A DNA stretch of 64,000 nt from Diogma glabrata (GCA_963693315.1 OY856187.1:379415306-379479305), one strand, 5' to 3'; positions 1 through 11,870 are shown, counted from the stretch's first letter. The notes: generated by a model from the letters alone, not told the origin. Program-made: numbers and translations.

Positions 1-129
1 ATCTTTTCTATAGAATATTCTTTGATAACAATACGCTGTTGATTGCTCAAAAATAGCTTTCATATTATTCTATAACCTGGGCTTAAATTATTGTTGAAGA
101 CAGTGACTAACATGATCAACAAGTCCCAC

Positions 130-275
130 TAATTGGATTATTGCCAACCCTATTTTACTTTTGTTCCTGCAAATTTTTCATGAAATATTGGCATATGCCA
201 TATTTTATATGTGATTAGATTTGTTTAGTTATCCATTTTTTAACAAAAAATGTAAAAAAAACAAATAAAAAACAA
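130..275 (+). mobile_element. LINE 5'-leader remnant
   Basis: The stretch shares an ordered series of words with the leader just upstream of the LINE ORF at 40989: a GGATTATTGCCAA-type word, a run ending CTGCAAATTT, then ATGAAATATTGGCATATG, CATATTTT and TTAGTTATCCATTTTTTAACA. The same order recurs at 34690-34860. There is no ORF. I read it as a decayed leader of the same LINE family or of its internally deleted derivative. The left boundary is indistinct. Confidence 0.55.
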
Positions 276-1088
276 AGCTATAGTTAAAAGAAATGAGATA
301 CTGAAATTATTTAGATAGAGATTTTTCATATAACATTTTATCTTAAAAACCGTCGGATTCTCTGTCTGTATTGCTTTTGCAAAAATATGGAAAACGAATG
401 TGATTTATTCCTAAAAAGACAAACGCAAAATTTTAGTCTCTTCTGAGATTGTTGGTGTATATTTCTAATGATTTTTTTATGCCACACAACATACAGATTT
501 AAAAATAATATATTTAAACTCAAACTCAGGTAACTAAACCTGATTCAAAAAAAAAAACTCGAAAATATGCTTGACGATATATTAACATTTTATCACTATA
601 AGTAAAGATGGCAAATACTTACTTTATTATTTTTTGATTTATTAAAATCCACTAATGAATTTAAATTTATATAAATTGTTAATTTTCGAGCTCACGTTCA
701 CTTTAATAATTTGTTTATTTAAAGCATAAAGTCTGTTGATAATATGCACATTGAACTTTTTATAAAAACAAAAAATAATTTCAATCCTAAATCATTATAT
801 CCGCAAGTACTTTTGACATTGAACTTGCATTCCTTTTAAAACAAAAAGAAATAAAATAAAAAATTTATAAAAAAATCTCCATCACTGCAATATGTGTTTT
901 AAAAATGAAAGGACGAAAGATAACAATTAATTGAAGAAAAAACGCTTACAAAAAGATGTTAAAAACGCATCAATAAACTTTTCCAATAGGTATGGATATT
1001 TTAAGTTTAATCTTTTATATACATACCAATTACCATTTTTAACATTTGCTCTCCTTTCCACCTAACATTTGCCTTGGACGATGGTCAG
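276..1088. other. AT-rich spacer, no gene seen
   Basis: Low-complexity A/T-rich sequence with frequent poly-A and poly-T runs. The only ORF here is short, minus-strand and has no recognisable motif. I see no inverted repeat or RNA gene. Confidence 0.6.
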
Positions 1089-2975
1089 AATTACTTCGGT
1101 CTGAAAGACCTAAGCATTACATTCTCGAGCCAAAAGTGAAATTCTTACCCCCACTTTTTTTGCATTTCTTTCTTTCTTCACTTTCTTTGACGTTTTAGGA
1201 CCCACTGGTTCTAAAAAAGCAAAAAACAAGACGGCTGCCAGAACCGACGAAATCTAGAAAACCGCTGGAGGGGTTTCAAATTTTTTTTTTCTAAAAATAG
1301 TATACTCAATGGGAAGAGCCGAAAGGACGATGTGTTCGATAGCTGTCCCGGAAGTGTATCAAAAAAATAGTCAATTGTGTCAAAACAAGGAAATTTGCAT
1401 ATTTTTTGCCGTTCATTTTAAGTGATTACGAATAGGAACATTGAATTTGGAGAAATCTTGATGGTCGGGATTGATATGTGAAACCAAAAACTAGATTATT
1501 GCATTATAAGTTTGTCAAAAAAATGTTGTCAAATGTGTCAAAAGAATGATTTCAATTTTTTTTTACTCAATTTTTTAGAAAAATATGAAACTGATTATTT
1601 GTTTGACATGAAATATTATCGAACTCATATTGGACATGAAAATAAATTTGTGATTTTGTTATAATTTTTGAAATATTTTTAGAATTTTGAAAAAAGTTTG
1701 TATTTGTTTTGAAAATTTTAAATTTTTGATTTTATTATAATTTTTGGAATTTTGAAGAAATTTTGTATTTTTGATTTTTTTATAACTTTTTCGATATTTT
1801 TAGAATTTTGGAAAAAGTTTGTTGAATAGTGAATTTTTGATTTGGAAAAAGTTTCTATTTTTGATTTTGTAATATTTTTTGACTTTTGAAAAAAATTTGT
1901 ATTATTGATTTTGTTATAATTTTTGAAATAATTTTGGAATTTTAAAAAAAACGTTCCATTTTTGATTTTGTTACAATATTTTTAGAATTTTGATAAATGT
2001 TTCAAGTTTTGATTTTTAAGAATTTTCAGAATATTTTTAGAATTTTGAAAAAGATTCAATATTTGATTTTATTATAATTTTTTGAACATTTTTGGCATTT
2101 TGAAAAAAGTTTATATATTTGATTTTGTTACAATTTTAGCAACATTTTTAGAATTTTGGAAAAATTTTGAAGTTTTGAATTTGTGAATTAAGAAATTTCG
2201 ATTGATTTTAGACTTTTGAAATATGTTTGATTTTATTATAATTTTTGGAATTTTGAAAAAAGTTTCAATCTTTGATTTTGTAATAATTTTTGGAATATTT
2301 TTAAAATTTTGAAAACAGTTTGTTTGAATTATGAATTTTTGCAATATTTTTAAAATTTTGAAAAAAATTAAATTTTTGATTTTATTATAATTTTCAATAT
2401 TTCAATTATATTTTTGATTTTGTTTTAATTTCTGCAATATTTTAAGAATATTGGAAAAAGTTTCAATTTTTGATTTTGTTATAATTTTTGCAATATTTTT
2501 AGAATTTTGAAAAAAAGTTTCAATTTTTGATTTGGTAATAATTTTTGAAATGTTTTTAGGAGTTTAAAATAAAGTTTAAATTTTTAATTTAATTTTATTT
2601 TTTAGAATATTTTGGAACTTTGAAGAAATATGAATTTTTGATTTTGTAATATTTTCTTGAAACGCTAAATGGAGAGGTTTTGAGTAGTTTGTTGGGTGTA
2701 TCATCTTTTCATTAAGTTATGATCTGTTATAATTTTGCGAAAACGTATTAATTTCGTGTATGTTTTGAAATAAATTTCTAAACAGAGATAAAAAAAATAC
2801 CTGTGCTTTAACAAAGAGTTTTATTTTTGATATACATCGCTGCCCAAAACTAAAAACAATGTCCTCATAAAAGTTTTTTGCCGAAAACTATATCAAAATC
2901 CTTAACCCAGAACGAAGTCTTGATATTTCAGAGCTGTGAGATTTCAGGCCCTTCATATTTTACAATTGTATATTA
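1089..2975 (-). repeat. Minisatellite-bearing repeat, left inverted copy
   Basis: This is a reverse-complement copy of 23180-24693. Matching landmarks in order are AATTACTTCGGTCTGAAAGA at the outer edge, the AAGTGAAATTCTTACCCCCA and CGTTTTAGGACC words, the CCGCTGGAGGG word, a degenerate array, a CATCGCTGCC word and the inner edge GAGCTGTGAGATTTCAG. The array (about 1600-2660) repeats TTTTTGATTTTGTTATAATT followed by GAATATTTTTAGAATTTTGA with drifting spacing. No coding region is credible. The two copies could be arms of one very large inverted-repeat structure or independent insertions of one non-autonomous element. Confidence 0.75.
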
Positions 2976-2979
2976 ATTA

Positions 2980-4404
2980 CACTGTGCGACAAATGGTAGG
3001 GGTCAGTGATCCGCTGGGGTTCTGGCTACCGGGAAAAGTTATATCGGTAAAAAAAAAGTTATACGTGTCCCGGCGGTTCGCTAGGTCACGTCTAGGAATC
3101 GAGATATATCGATTTGAAGTTAGTATGTATCATATAGGGGAAATAGGCACGTTTTAGGAACATAACTTGAGAACGACTAGTCCGATTTTACTGAAACAAA
3201 TTTAGAAAAATTAAGAACTACAATTCCTTTAACCTACTAATACAATATTTCTTTACACAATCAAAAGTTTCGCAGTTATAAATAAATTTATGAAGAAAAA
3301 AAATAATTTTTTGCCTAGAAAATAAAAAAAATTGTACTATAAAAAATCATAAAAAATTCAAAACGGGAAAAAGTGTCAAGTCTTATTACTTTGACGTAAA
3401 GTCACATAATCTGTGCACAAAACGAGACATGGATCATGAAAATCGATGAACGCATTTTGCTTTTATTCACAATTAAATAAAGGTATTTCATTTTGACAAG
3501 AATATTGATTTTTCATAGAATTTTTTTTTTAATATTTTTACTGGAATAAACTCCAAAATTTATTGTTTTAAATGCATTTGGACATGTGTCTATGTGTCTT
3601 TGTGTATTAATTTTATTTTATTTTTACTTTTTTATTTATTATTTTCAATTCTTATTATTATTGTTTATTATTATTATTATTTATTATTATTATTATTTAT
3701 TATTATTATTTATTATTATTTATTACTATTATTATTATTATTTATTATTATTATTTATTATTATTATTTATTATTCATTATTTGTTATTATTATTTTTAT
3801 TGTTTATTTATTATTTATTATTTATTATTTATTATTTATTTATTATTTATTTATTATTTATTTATTATTTATTTATTATTTATTTATTATTTTTATTATT
3901 TACACATTATTTATTTATTATTTATTTTATTTATTTATTAAATGTTTTTTATTTAATTTTTTATATTTTTATTATATTTTTATTTTATTATTTTTATTAT
4001 TTTTTTAGTTTTACTTTATTATTTTTATTTCATTTATTTATTTATTTTATTTTTTTTTGTATTTTTTATTTATTTAATTTTAATTTTTTTATTTTTTATT
4101 TATTTAATTTTAATTTTTTTATTTTTTCGTTACTTTTTCAGTATAGTATATCAGTAGATTAAAGAAATTGTAATTCTTAATTTCTAAATTTGTTTCAGCA
4201 AAATCGGACGAATTCTCGAGTTATGTCAAAAAAAGAACCCAAACGTGACAATTTCTCCTATATGATACTTACTAACTTCGAATCGATATATCTCGATTCC
4301 TAGACGTGACCCAGCGAAACGCCGGGACACGTATAACTTTTTTCTTACCGATATAACTTTTCCCGGTAGTCAGAACCCCAGCGGATTTTGGCTGTCGCAC
4401 AGTG
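2980..4404. mobile_element. Foldback element with TTA-microsatellite loop
   Basis: The two ends, about 2980-3240 and 4145-4404, are inverted copies starting CACTGTGCGAC and ending GTCGCACAGTG. The arms share a GATCCGCTGGGGTTCTG-like word, a CCCGGTAG/CTACCGGG word, two 'AAAGTTATA' words, TCGAGATATATCGATTTGAA and TCCGATTTTACTGAAACAA. TTA lies immediately outside both ends, consistent with a 3-bp TSD as in PIF/Harbinger-type elements. The centre holds a long TTA/TTTA microsatellite. No transposase is encoded, so the element is non-autonomous. The superfamily is inferred only from TSD length. Confidence 0.75.
3600..4135. repeat. (TTA)n / (TTTA)n microsatellite
   Basis: About 500 bp of nearly uninterrupted TTA, then TTTA-type repeats, form the loop of the foldback element. 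Every open frame across it encodes only Tyr/Ile/Leu/Phe runs and is an artefact of the repeat. Confidence 0.95.
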
Positions 4405-4960
4405 TTATTAGTTTAAAAACTAACTTCTAACTTATATTAATAATATTGACGTATTTACAAACTGGAGAAAAAAACAACTTTAATTAATTTATATCAATTT
4501 TTATATTTTAATACACACAACAAAATACACAAAAAAAAATATTAAAATTTTATAAAAAATAATTATCAAAACATACCCAGAAAATAGAATTTGTTAAAAA
4601 ATCCGAATTATTTACGTAAAATAAAACCAAATCGCTCACAAGTAAAGTTTGTCACCGTTTGATCACAATCGTCTCTAATGAATTTAATGTTCAGAAAACA
4701 ATAAAAATAGAACAAAGCTACAAGAGCAACCACAAGGTCAACATTAAAACTCGTTCCAATAAATATAATTAAAACTATTAACATATATTATCAATATCTA
4801 ACTACAAATTACTATTAGAAAAAAAAATGTTAAAACTTTGTTATTTCAACCTTTTGTAATTAATATTTAATATTTAATTATTTCTTGGTAATCTAGTTTT
4901 AAGCAGCAAATTATTTAAAAAAAAATACAATAATTTTCTAATTATTATTTCATTTTAATA
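4405..4960. other. AT-rich spacer, no gene seen
   Basis: A/T-rich sequence between the foldback element and the Tc1/mariner-type element. I see no repeat structure or ORF worth naming. Confidence 0.6.
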
Positions 4961-6136
4961 AAGAGTGTCCCAAAAGTTGGGCAAGATTTAAATTTGCCTC
5001 CATATGTGAGGTAAAGTGTTTGCAAACAAAATTCATCAAGGTATATAATTGAAAATATCATTCATAGAAGTCATTCGGCGTCGTAGACAAGAATTGCAAA
5101 TTTCATGAAGCTCTCTCTACACGCTACAGCGTATACTCAATAAATATCTGCGTCTTTGTGCTTATAAAGTTTAATTGACACATGAACTGAAGTCTATTGA
5201 CCATACACAGTGAAGAAAGTTCGTTGAACGGATTATTGAATTTTAACAAGTGGATGTTGACTTTTCGAACAAAATCGTCTGTGGCGATGAGGCTCATTTT
5301 CATGTTGATGTTCGTTAATCGGAAAAACTGCCACATTTGTCATTCAAAGAAGTCGCATGTGACTACCGAAAAACAAACGCATACAGATTTTAGGCTGGAG
5401 GCAGCATTATGGTCTCTTTGAAATGGAATATGGTCTCCTTGAAAATGAAGCTAGTCAAGCATGAATGTGGATTACATGTGATTTCAACAAAACGATTGCC
5501 CTTTAATTACTACATTAGACATTTCCTGGTCGTATATTCTCTTAGTTTCTCGAACACACCGGGAAAATTATAGCAGTTATAATCGTGCCAACATATAAAA
5601 TGTAATTTGATGTAATTTTATAATTTTTAGTATTAGTTTTATTGACTTCAATAGAGAAGAAGTAATTATTATTTATCAACAAGAATGTATCCAGCAGACA
5701 ATATACAGATTATTGCATCCAATAAATATATTTTTGTAATTAAATCATAATTCAATATTTATTGGTCATTGTTCTAATGAAATCATCATTATTGGTCGGT
5801 CCTTCAAGCCGGATGACGATATTTATGCAATCGGTCCAGGCATATATTTTTTAATCCGTGAATGATAATTATGAGGTTAAAATAATCTATATACATAAAC
5901 AAACATTACCGGATTTTGTATTGGATTATTCAGGCTCTGTGCCAACAAGTCATCAACAAACCGTTATGCAAAACGCTCGTGCAATATGTCGGCAAAAGGT
6001 TGTGTACGTGCCATGTCGGTTATTTGTGCTATTCCGTTCCGATAGTACTTTACTATTCAATAAAAATTTACAATTTAAAAAAAATTACGTGTTTTCTATT
6101 TAATTCAAATCTTGGGGTAAATTCTGGGACACTCTT
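4961..6136 (+). mobile_element. Decayed Tc1/mariner-type DNA transposon
   Basis: The termini are AAGAGTGTCCC and its inverse GGGACACTCTT, each flanked by TA, the target duplication of the IS630/Tc1/mariner superfamily. The 1176-bp length fits a compact single-gene transposon. The interior carries a recognisable but frameshifted transposase. Both ends and the TA duplication survive, so the boundaries are well supported. Confidence 0.8.
5060..6040 (+). pseudogene. Tc1/mariner-type transposase remnant
   Basis: The gene would encode a DDE-type transposase that cuts and pastes the flanking inverted repeats. The clearest block is at 5268-5345. One frame reads IVCGDEAHFHVD; a frameshift follows, and another frame continues with FVNRKNCHI. 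This corresponds to the DEAHF...VN(K/R)QNCR(I/F)W block around the second catalytic Asp in Tc1-like transposases. Near 5968-6000 the words MQNARAICRQ resemble the family's C-terminal 'NARxR' region. Stops and frameshifts break the rest, so no functional protein is possible. Domain assignment comes from motif recognition only. Confidence 0.7.
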
Positions 6137-7480
6137 TATAAGCGAACTAATCAGATTCAAATGCATTTGGAGATTTGAACTGAAACGAAACAATTTAAGC
6201 TGAAAAGTTTAGTGAAGGACATATTTTTTTTTATACAAAACACGTTCGGTCCTCACACGAAAATAATTTTTGGTTAGATTTGAGGTTAGAACAATGAATT
6301 AATTAACTAATTCTACCCAACTAATAATAGAATGTCGCCACATTCACATTGGTTGGTCACATTTCCTAAATAAAAATCAACATTGTGTTTTTAGCGATTT
6401 AAAATTAAGTCATTTTAACTTTAAAACTTTAAACAACTTTAAAACAAGTTGGACACTTTTGATATTTGATGCCTTCGATTTAAAAAAAATTTCAGGATAT
6501 ATTAATAGTATGTACTGTGATAAGAAAAAGTGCAGTTTTCCACCTCTTAAATCTGGCGCGTTTGACCTTGAATAGCGGTCAAACTTTAAGATCACGGTTA
6601 AATCGTATAAACAATATGATCATTTTACTTCATAAAACTAAGAGTGAACCCATGAAATTTTTTTTAAGATGGATTCTACTTGATACTAGGTTTCTAATTA
6701 TACTCCATATTGTGTAGTTTAAGGTTCAGGCTTAAGCCCCATGGGGAAAGTATTTGTTTTTTTAATACAAGCTTTTTTTATCGTGCAATATGCGTTTTAC
6801 ATAATCTACCATTATGCACATTTTACCTATTTCTCAGGCTATCTTTGATTTTTTGCTGGTCATAGATCAATTTTTGACTAGGGCCATAATTGATTTAGTA
6901 AATAATTACAAAGCCTGACTTCCTCAGTACAGGGGGAATACACGAAGTGACGTTCAACGGCAAACGGATCAAGACTGTGTCTAAAATTCTATAAGTCATA
7001 AAAAATTAGTTTATGACCCAAATTGAAGCTTAGTTTATAGAGTTTCAAATGCAGTCTGGTATTTTCCTAAAATTCAAAATGGCGGACAAATATGGCGACT
7101 GCAATATGGTACTAATATATTCTGAAAATTTTATTAAAATCGAAATCATCAACTATCACACCCTCATACAAAGTGTCAAACTTTAAAAAAAATAGCTCCT
7201 AACCAGATTTCGGCCATCTCACTCGCCCATTTTGTTAGATCAAGACCGGTATGTTTCCGTTATTTTTCATAGCGAGAACACTTAAGCTTAAAACTATATT
7301 TATGAAAGCTAGTATTACTGCATTTTCTACAAGGAAAGTGCAACTTCTTATAAAACAAAACTAATTCCAGAACAGTTTTGTTATATAGATATATTTATTA
7401 GCAGTAATGTGAGAAGAACAAGTGTAGCTTACCACATCATAAATCTGGCGTGTTTGACCTTGAATAGAGGTTGTTGTTTC
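6137..7480. other. Spacer with a duplicated ~50-bp word
   Basis: No gene is visible. Two copies of a word containing AAATCTGGCGYGTTTGACCT and then TGAATAG occur at about 6528-6582 and 7420-7470, both preceded by a GTGYAG...CCAC context. This suggests two diverged fragments of one dispersed repeat. Confidence 0.5.
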
Positions 7481-7489
7481 TTTTTAATT

Positions 7490-8840
7490 TTTTTTCGATT
7501 AACGAATTTTAAATTGATCGATAATGTAGTTTTTTAAAGTTATTGCTACTTTCTTTTCCATTTTCGTTCAAATTATTATCTTTACGATATTAACAAGAAA
7601 ATTAATTATTTTTTTGACAGGCAGTGGTAAAAATCATATAATAGTGGTTTTCCGATCATTATTTTTCATGTCCCGTGAAATAAAAAAAGGAAAAAGAAAA
7701 ACTACTATTTGAATATGTTTTTCTCTTTCAATATGAGTTAACATCTTCATCACAAAAGACTGATTTGAACATAGTTTAAGGCTGCAGACAAATTTTTAAA
7801 TTAATTTATATTTATCAATAATGTAGTTTTTTAAAGTAATTACTAAATGCTTTTGTCTTTTAGCACAGTGTGACATCAATACGAAGTAAAATTTAGAATG
7901 CATTCAGGGGATTTTTCTAACATCTACAATATTTCCTTGAGTTTTTTAGAAGAAATGTTTCGTGACTATTCTGTTTTTTATACTTTTTGTTTTCTTTTTT
8001 CATTTTTTCTTTTTTTTGTTGGTAATTGATGTACTATTTGTTTTAATTTTTTTTAAGGAAGATTTTTGTTTGTTTTAAATGGAATCAAATTTTTTTCAAT
8101 AAAATATTATGGTAATTTTTGTTTTAAATTTTTTTTTGATTTTTAATTAGTCACAAAATATGTGATATGTATTATGAAAAAAGTTAGAATTTCGAATGTT
8201 TCATAGAACATTCTATTTTTTTAAAATAATTTATACATTAAATAGTAAAGTTGGAAAATGGTATTTATAATAAGGTTATTAATTACAAGATTAAAGCTTC
8301 ATTACAACTAATTGGTTGAAACGGAGTAGATTTAATTTTGGCTAAATTAAGTATAATTAATCAAAAACATATTGCGGCAGGAATCAGAACCAGAAAATAT
8401 TCTATAGAAGAATAGCATAGAAAAATATAGATTTTTGACATTTTTTAAAAAGAATAAACGTTGAAAACTTTTGATATTTTGGGTGCATAAAACAGTTTGT
8501 GTTATAATATACATTTTTATAAATTTAATAATTTAAATAGATTTAATTAAAAGAAGTTCAAAATACTCAGTACAAAATATCGTTGTCATTATCGACGTAG
8601 AGGGTTGTGAGAAAGGTCAGGGATTCAACGCGGACCCTATATATTTATTGTTATTGTTTTTGTTTATTATTTTTTATTATATAACATAAAAATTATTCCT
8701 TTTTATTAATAAAAATTCAATTATCGGCATTTAAATTTTAAATTTATCGATAATGTAGTTTTTTTTGAATTATTGCTATTGTCTTTTAGCCGTTTTGTTC
8801 AAATTTATATAAAAACTTATATTTTATGATTTATTTTTAT
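7490..8840 (+). repeat. Three direct copies of an ATAATGTAGTTTTTT repeat
   Basis: TTTATCGATAATGTAGTTTT-type words followed by an ATTGCTA/CTTTT tract and GTTCAAATT occur near 7496-7575, 7800-7865 and 8735-8815. Between them is poly-T-rich sequence without an ORF. They are probably fragments of one dispersed repeat. The family is not recognised. Confidence 0.5.
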
Positions 8841-8865
8841 AAAACTTTATATAAAAAATTTATAT

Positions 8866-9555
8866 AAAAACTCGGCTTCCTCAATAGATGTAAAAAATAT
8901 TTTACTTCGCATCAATTACTCCACATTTATAAGTCCTATATTCGTCCCTGTATCAAGTATTGTTGTCAAGTTTGGAGCGCTGCATCTGTTACTATCCTAC
9001 CTTTTTTGGACTCTGTTCAAAAGCGTGCTATACGAATCGTTGGTGATCGAAAATTTAACACTAGATCTTGATTCCCTACAACATCGTCGCACTGTTGCTG
9101 ATCTCGTTGTTTTTTATAAATATCGTCACCAGCAGTGCTCGGATGAAATCAGGGTGGTTATTTTGTAGCGTTATCTCACTAGGTGAGATAAAAAGTGAGA
9201 TAAAATATTTGTCTTTGATCGATTATATTAGATAAAAGAAATCATTTAAACATAATTTTTTTATCTCACTATTTATCTCACATAGTGAGATAACGCTACA
9301 AAATAACCACCCTGGTCCATAATGACTCAGACATATGTTTTTCCCCGTTTTACACGTCAATCGGTTTGTGCAGGCGGTCGGACTGTCGAGATTACTCACT
9401 GTCATAGTAATAAAATGCAAACGGATTTCCTTGTGCGTACATCGTACAAATGGAATGCTTTGCCCGAATCAATAGTCTTGAGTGCCTTCAATCCACAAAG
9501 ATTTAAAAAAAGCGACAAATGCATAAGTCAAAAATTAAAAATAATGCATACATAA
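8866..9555 (+). pseudogene. LINE RT C-terminal fragment (family of 40989 LINE)
   Basis: This 5'-truncated fragment corresponds to 43470-43970 of the fuller LINE. It reads LNRCKKYFT, then QLLHIYKSYIRPC, YCCQVWSAAS and DSVQKRAIRIVGDR, all in the post-RT C-terminal region. A 165-bp MITE interrupts it at 9150-9314. It then resumes with MTQTYVFPRFTRQS, the HCHSNKMQTDFLVRTSYKWN block and a final FNPQRFKKS. Frameshifts after 9060 show that it is dead. It keeps CKKYFT in frame at the place where the 40989 LINE has lost one base, which helps interpret that frameshift. Confidence 0.8.
9150..9314. mobile_element. 165-bp palindromic MITE
   Basis: The ends are CAGGGTGGTTATTTTGTAGC and its perfect inverse, and repeated GTGAGATAA/TTATCTCAC words extend the pairing inward so that nearly the whole element can form one hairpin. 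It interrupts the LINE fragment between GATGAAAT and GTCCATAATG. The expected 8-bp duplication is not visible, so the superfamily is uncertain; a CAGGG start is common in hAT-like elements. Confidence 0.8.
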
Positions 9556-9904
9556 ACAAATAAATCAGAAAAACAAATACATTTGGGGTCATGTTTGGGT
9601 GCAGTGAATTTAATCGATTAGTTTTATATGGGTAATCAGCCTACATATATAGCGTTTTAATAATCGTTTCTAAGGGACTAAAAAAAAAATAAAAAATTTG
9701 CGGTTTTAGTAGTAGGATTGAAATAAAAAATATTTTTTTTAACTTGTAATGAAATTTTATGGAGTCCAAACAGCGCTCAGAGAAAATAAAAATGTAAGCT
9801 CAGGAATTAGGAGTTCAAAACTGGTTAAAAGTTCTAGCATTTTTGGGGGTTTTGTTTTATTTGTCAATTATTTAGAACCTACATAATTTTTTTTACTATC
9901 AATT

Positions 9905-10171
9905 TTGATTTTTTTTTTAGTAAGGTGTCATTCTAAGGAAGCAACAGCTGATTTGAGTATCTTAAAACATTTATGGTATTATGTGGAATCAGGATCACCC
10001 AATTTGTATAGCATGCTTTTGATTCGAAAGGCATGGATGAGAACACCTTTTTTTACAAGAATACTCCAAGGGCGGGCGTATGCTTTAACCACTAAGAAAA
10101 TTAATATATATTACAGTATTACTGTGATTAATACATTAATATTTACATTTGACCATATTTCAATAAACTAA
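9905..10171 (+). CDS. Hypothetical 88-codon ORF, possible exon
   Basis: I do not recognise the product. The coding stretch has more balanced base use than its surroundings and contains words such as SILKHLWYYVESGS and AWMRTPFFTRILQGRAY. It is preceded at 9900-9920 by an uninterrupted T tract ending in AG, as at a 3' splice site, so the ATG inside the tract is probably not a genuine start and the stretch may be an internal or last exon. No partner exon or domain was found. It could also be a decayed transposon fragment. Confidence 0.25.
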   Translation: MIFFLVRCHSKEATADLSILKHLWYYVESGSPNLYSMLLIRKAWMRTPFFTRILQGRAYALTTKKINIYYSITVINTLIFTFDHISIN

Positions 10172-10783
10172 AGCATCGGCGAGAGTATTTTATTCGAACT
10201 TGACCGAATTTTTGTGTTAATATTTCATTTTGTAAATGGGACATCACCAATTATAAAAAACATAGTTTAATAAAAATTTAAATCAGTTACGAAGGTTTAG
10301 AATTGGGTACTCCACACATGTTAAATATGAATTATATATTCTTTAATGTACTTTAACCTACTTTAAAATATAATTTATGGAGATATATTTATATATGTAT
10401 TTTTTAATATTTGGTAAATAATCAAATATCGTTAACCTTCCTTCAGATAATAGAAATACTATAGCTGATTAGTCGCTACGTTAACAAGTTTAACATACTG
10501 CATTAAATTATTCAAATTCTATCATCACTGCTGAGACTGAATCCTACCAAAGAACTAAATCTCGTTTTTTGAGAAAAATTTGATTTTTTAAACAGAAAAT
10601 TAAATTTTAGGAATTCAACCCATGTTAAAACTATATTAAAATAAACAGAAATGAATCCGTGAGATTTTGTAAAAAGTGAGATTTTAAAATTTTCAAACAA
10701 AAAATTGCACAGCTCAGCTGTTAATAAAATATTAATTCAAATTTATACAATAAATCCTATCATATAACAAAATATGACATAAG

Positions 10784-11553
10784 TCAATAAAAATGAGAAA
10801 GCAGATAGATCGACTTCGTTTGTGAAGGCAAGATCAGCAAAGAAAAGCAGCATGTAGGGGTACGTCGCAGTAGGAAACTTCTGTGTTGAATATGTAGAAA
10901 ATTGGGCCATATTTGAAAAGACTGCTTAGAACTATAAGGACAACAAGTGAGGAGAATGTTTTCTATACATCTAATTTTAAGAATGGCAGTAAAGGTGAAA
11001 GTTTGGGTATCGGAGGACAAAACAAAAGTAAAACTTACTTCTTGAAAAACTTTATTGGCGACATTTTGGAACCATTAGATTAAAACTCCAACCAAAAACA
11101 GGAAAATGCTCTGATATCGCAGTAAAAGGATGGCTGAAATAAAGATAGGGAATAACTGCTATTAACAAAAAGTTGCAAGTGACAACCCTAATGGATGAAG
11201 TGATTTTTGAGATAGACTTCATGTAGACTAAGGACTTCCTCTTTAATGTTAAAGGGGAGATCTCTAATGTCAATAATGTTGACTACTACTGCGGAATGAC
11301 GCAGAATCCACAGATATTGGAAGCGATGACAACAATGCAGGACATAGATAAATCTAGAACCATCATCCAAGCCAATTAGGAAAAGGGAGGTGAAACGACG
11401 CAGAGGGTGAAAGTTTGACAGGAAGCACGATTGAAAAAGAAATTTAAAAACTGTGAACAGGATTGGTGAACATGTGGACGGTAATGTTACGGTTTTATGT
11501 AATTGCAAAACCTGAATTTCCACTATACGAGATTTCAAAAACAAAACAAACAT
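10784..11553 (-). pseudogene. Minus-strand ORF cluster, possible decayed gene
   Basis: Three minus-strand frames of 121, 73 and 78 codons follow one another across a patch richer in G+C than its surroundings (11188-11553, 11052-11273, 10784-11020). The middle frame has a hydrophobic stretch ending LLIAVIPYLYFSHPF. Frame changes between them would fit one inactivated gene, and the hydrophobic segments would allow a membrane protein. I cannot assign a family, and chance open frames remain possible. Confidence 0.2.
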
Positions 11554-11639
11554 CGTTCATCAGCATGTGATTCCAAGAAAAAGGGGCGACAATAAAAAAC
11601 AAAATTGTATCTAAGAAATGCCTTTTTCAGAACCAAAGT

Positions 11640-11870
11640 CAGTTCAAATTGAGGGTGCTACCGTTGACTGAATACAGATTATCCGCCACCACATCTTATA
11701 TAATGACCTTGACTAATGATATCTCACTACTATTGCCAGTGCATTTCACCTGAACTTGTATGTCAACAGCAGGTGCTAGAGTAAGAGGGTTGTCACACCC
11801 GTAGATCAAATAAAATTTACAAATCAACAAAAACTGATCCTTTCATGCAGGAAAGGTTACAATTGACCTG
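11640..11870 (-). mobile_element. LINE-derivative 5' leader, minus strand
   Basis: Reverse-complement match to 34336-34560. Shared words are GAGGGTGCTACCGTT, ACTGAATACAG, TATCTCACTAC, GTTGTCACACCCGTAGATCA and ACAAAAACTGATCC. The match stops abruptly at CCCTCAAT, so only the extreme 5' part of the element is present. The sequence is non-coding. Confidence 0.7.

Noticed and set aside
1600..2660. Regular short spaced repeats resembling a CRISPR array
   Set aside because: Spacing and unit sequence drift continuously, there are no unique spacers, and the DNA is eukaryotic. It is a degenerate AT minisatellite.
3586..4162. Open frames of 115-140 codons on the plus strand
   Set aside because: They are translations of the TTA/TTTA microsatellite in the foldback loop and consist of Tyr, Ile, Leu and Phe runs.
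5858..6203. Two overlapping plus-strand ORFs as host genes
   Set aside because: They lie within the TA-flanked Tc1/mariner-type element and overlap the decayed 3' end of its transposase.
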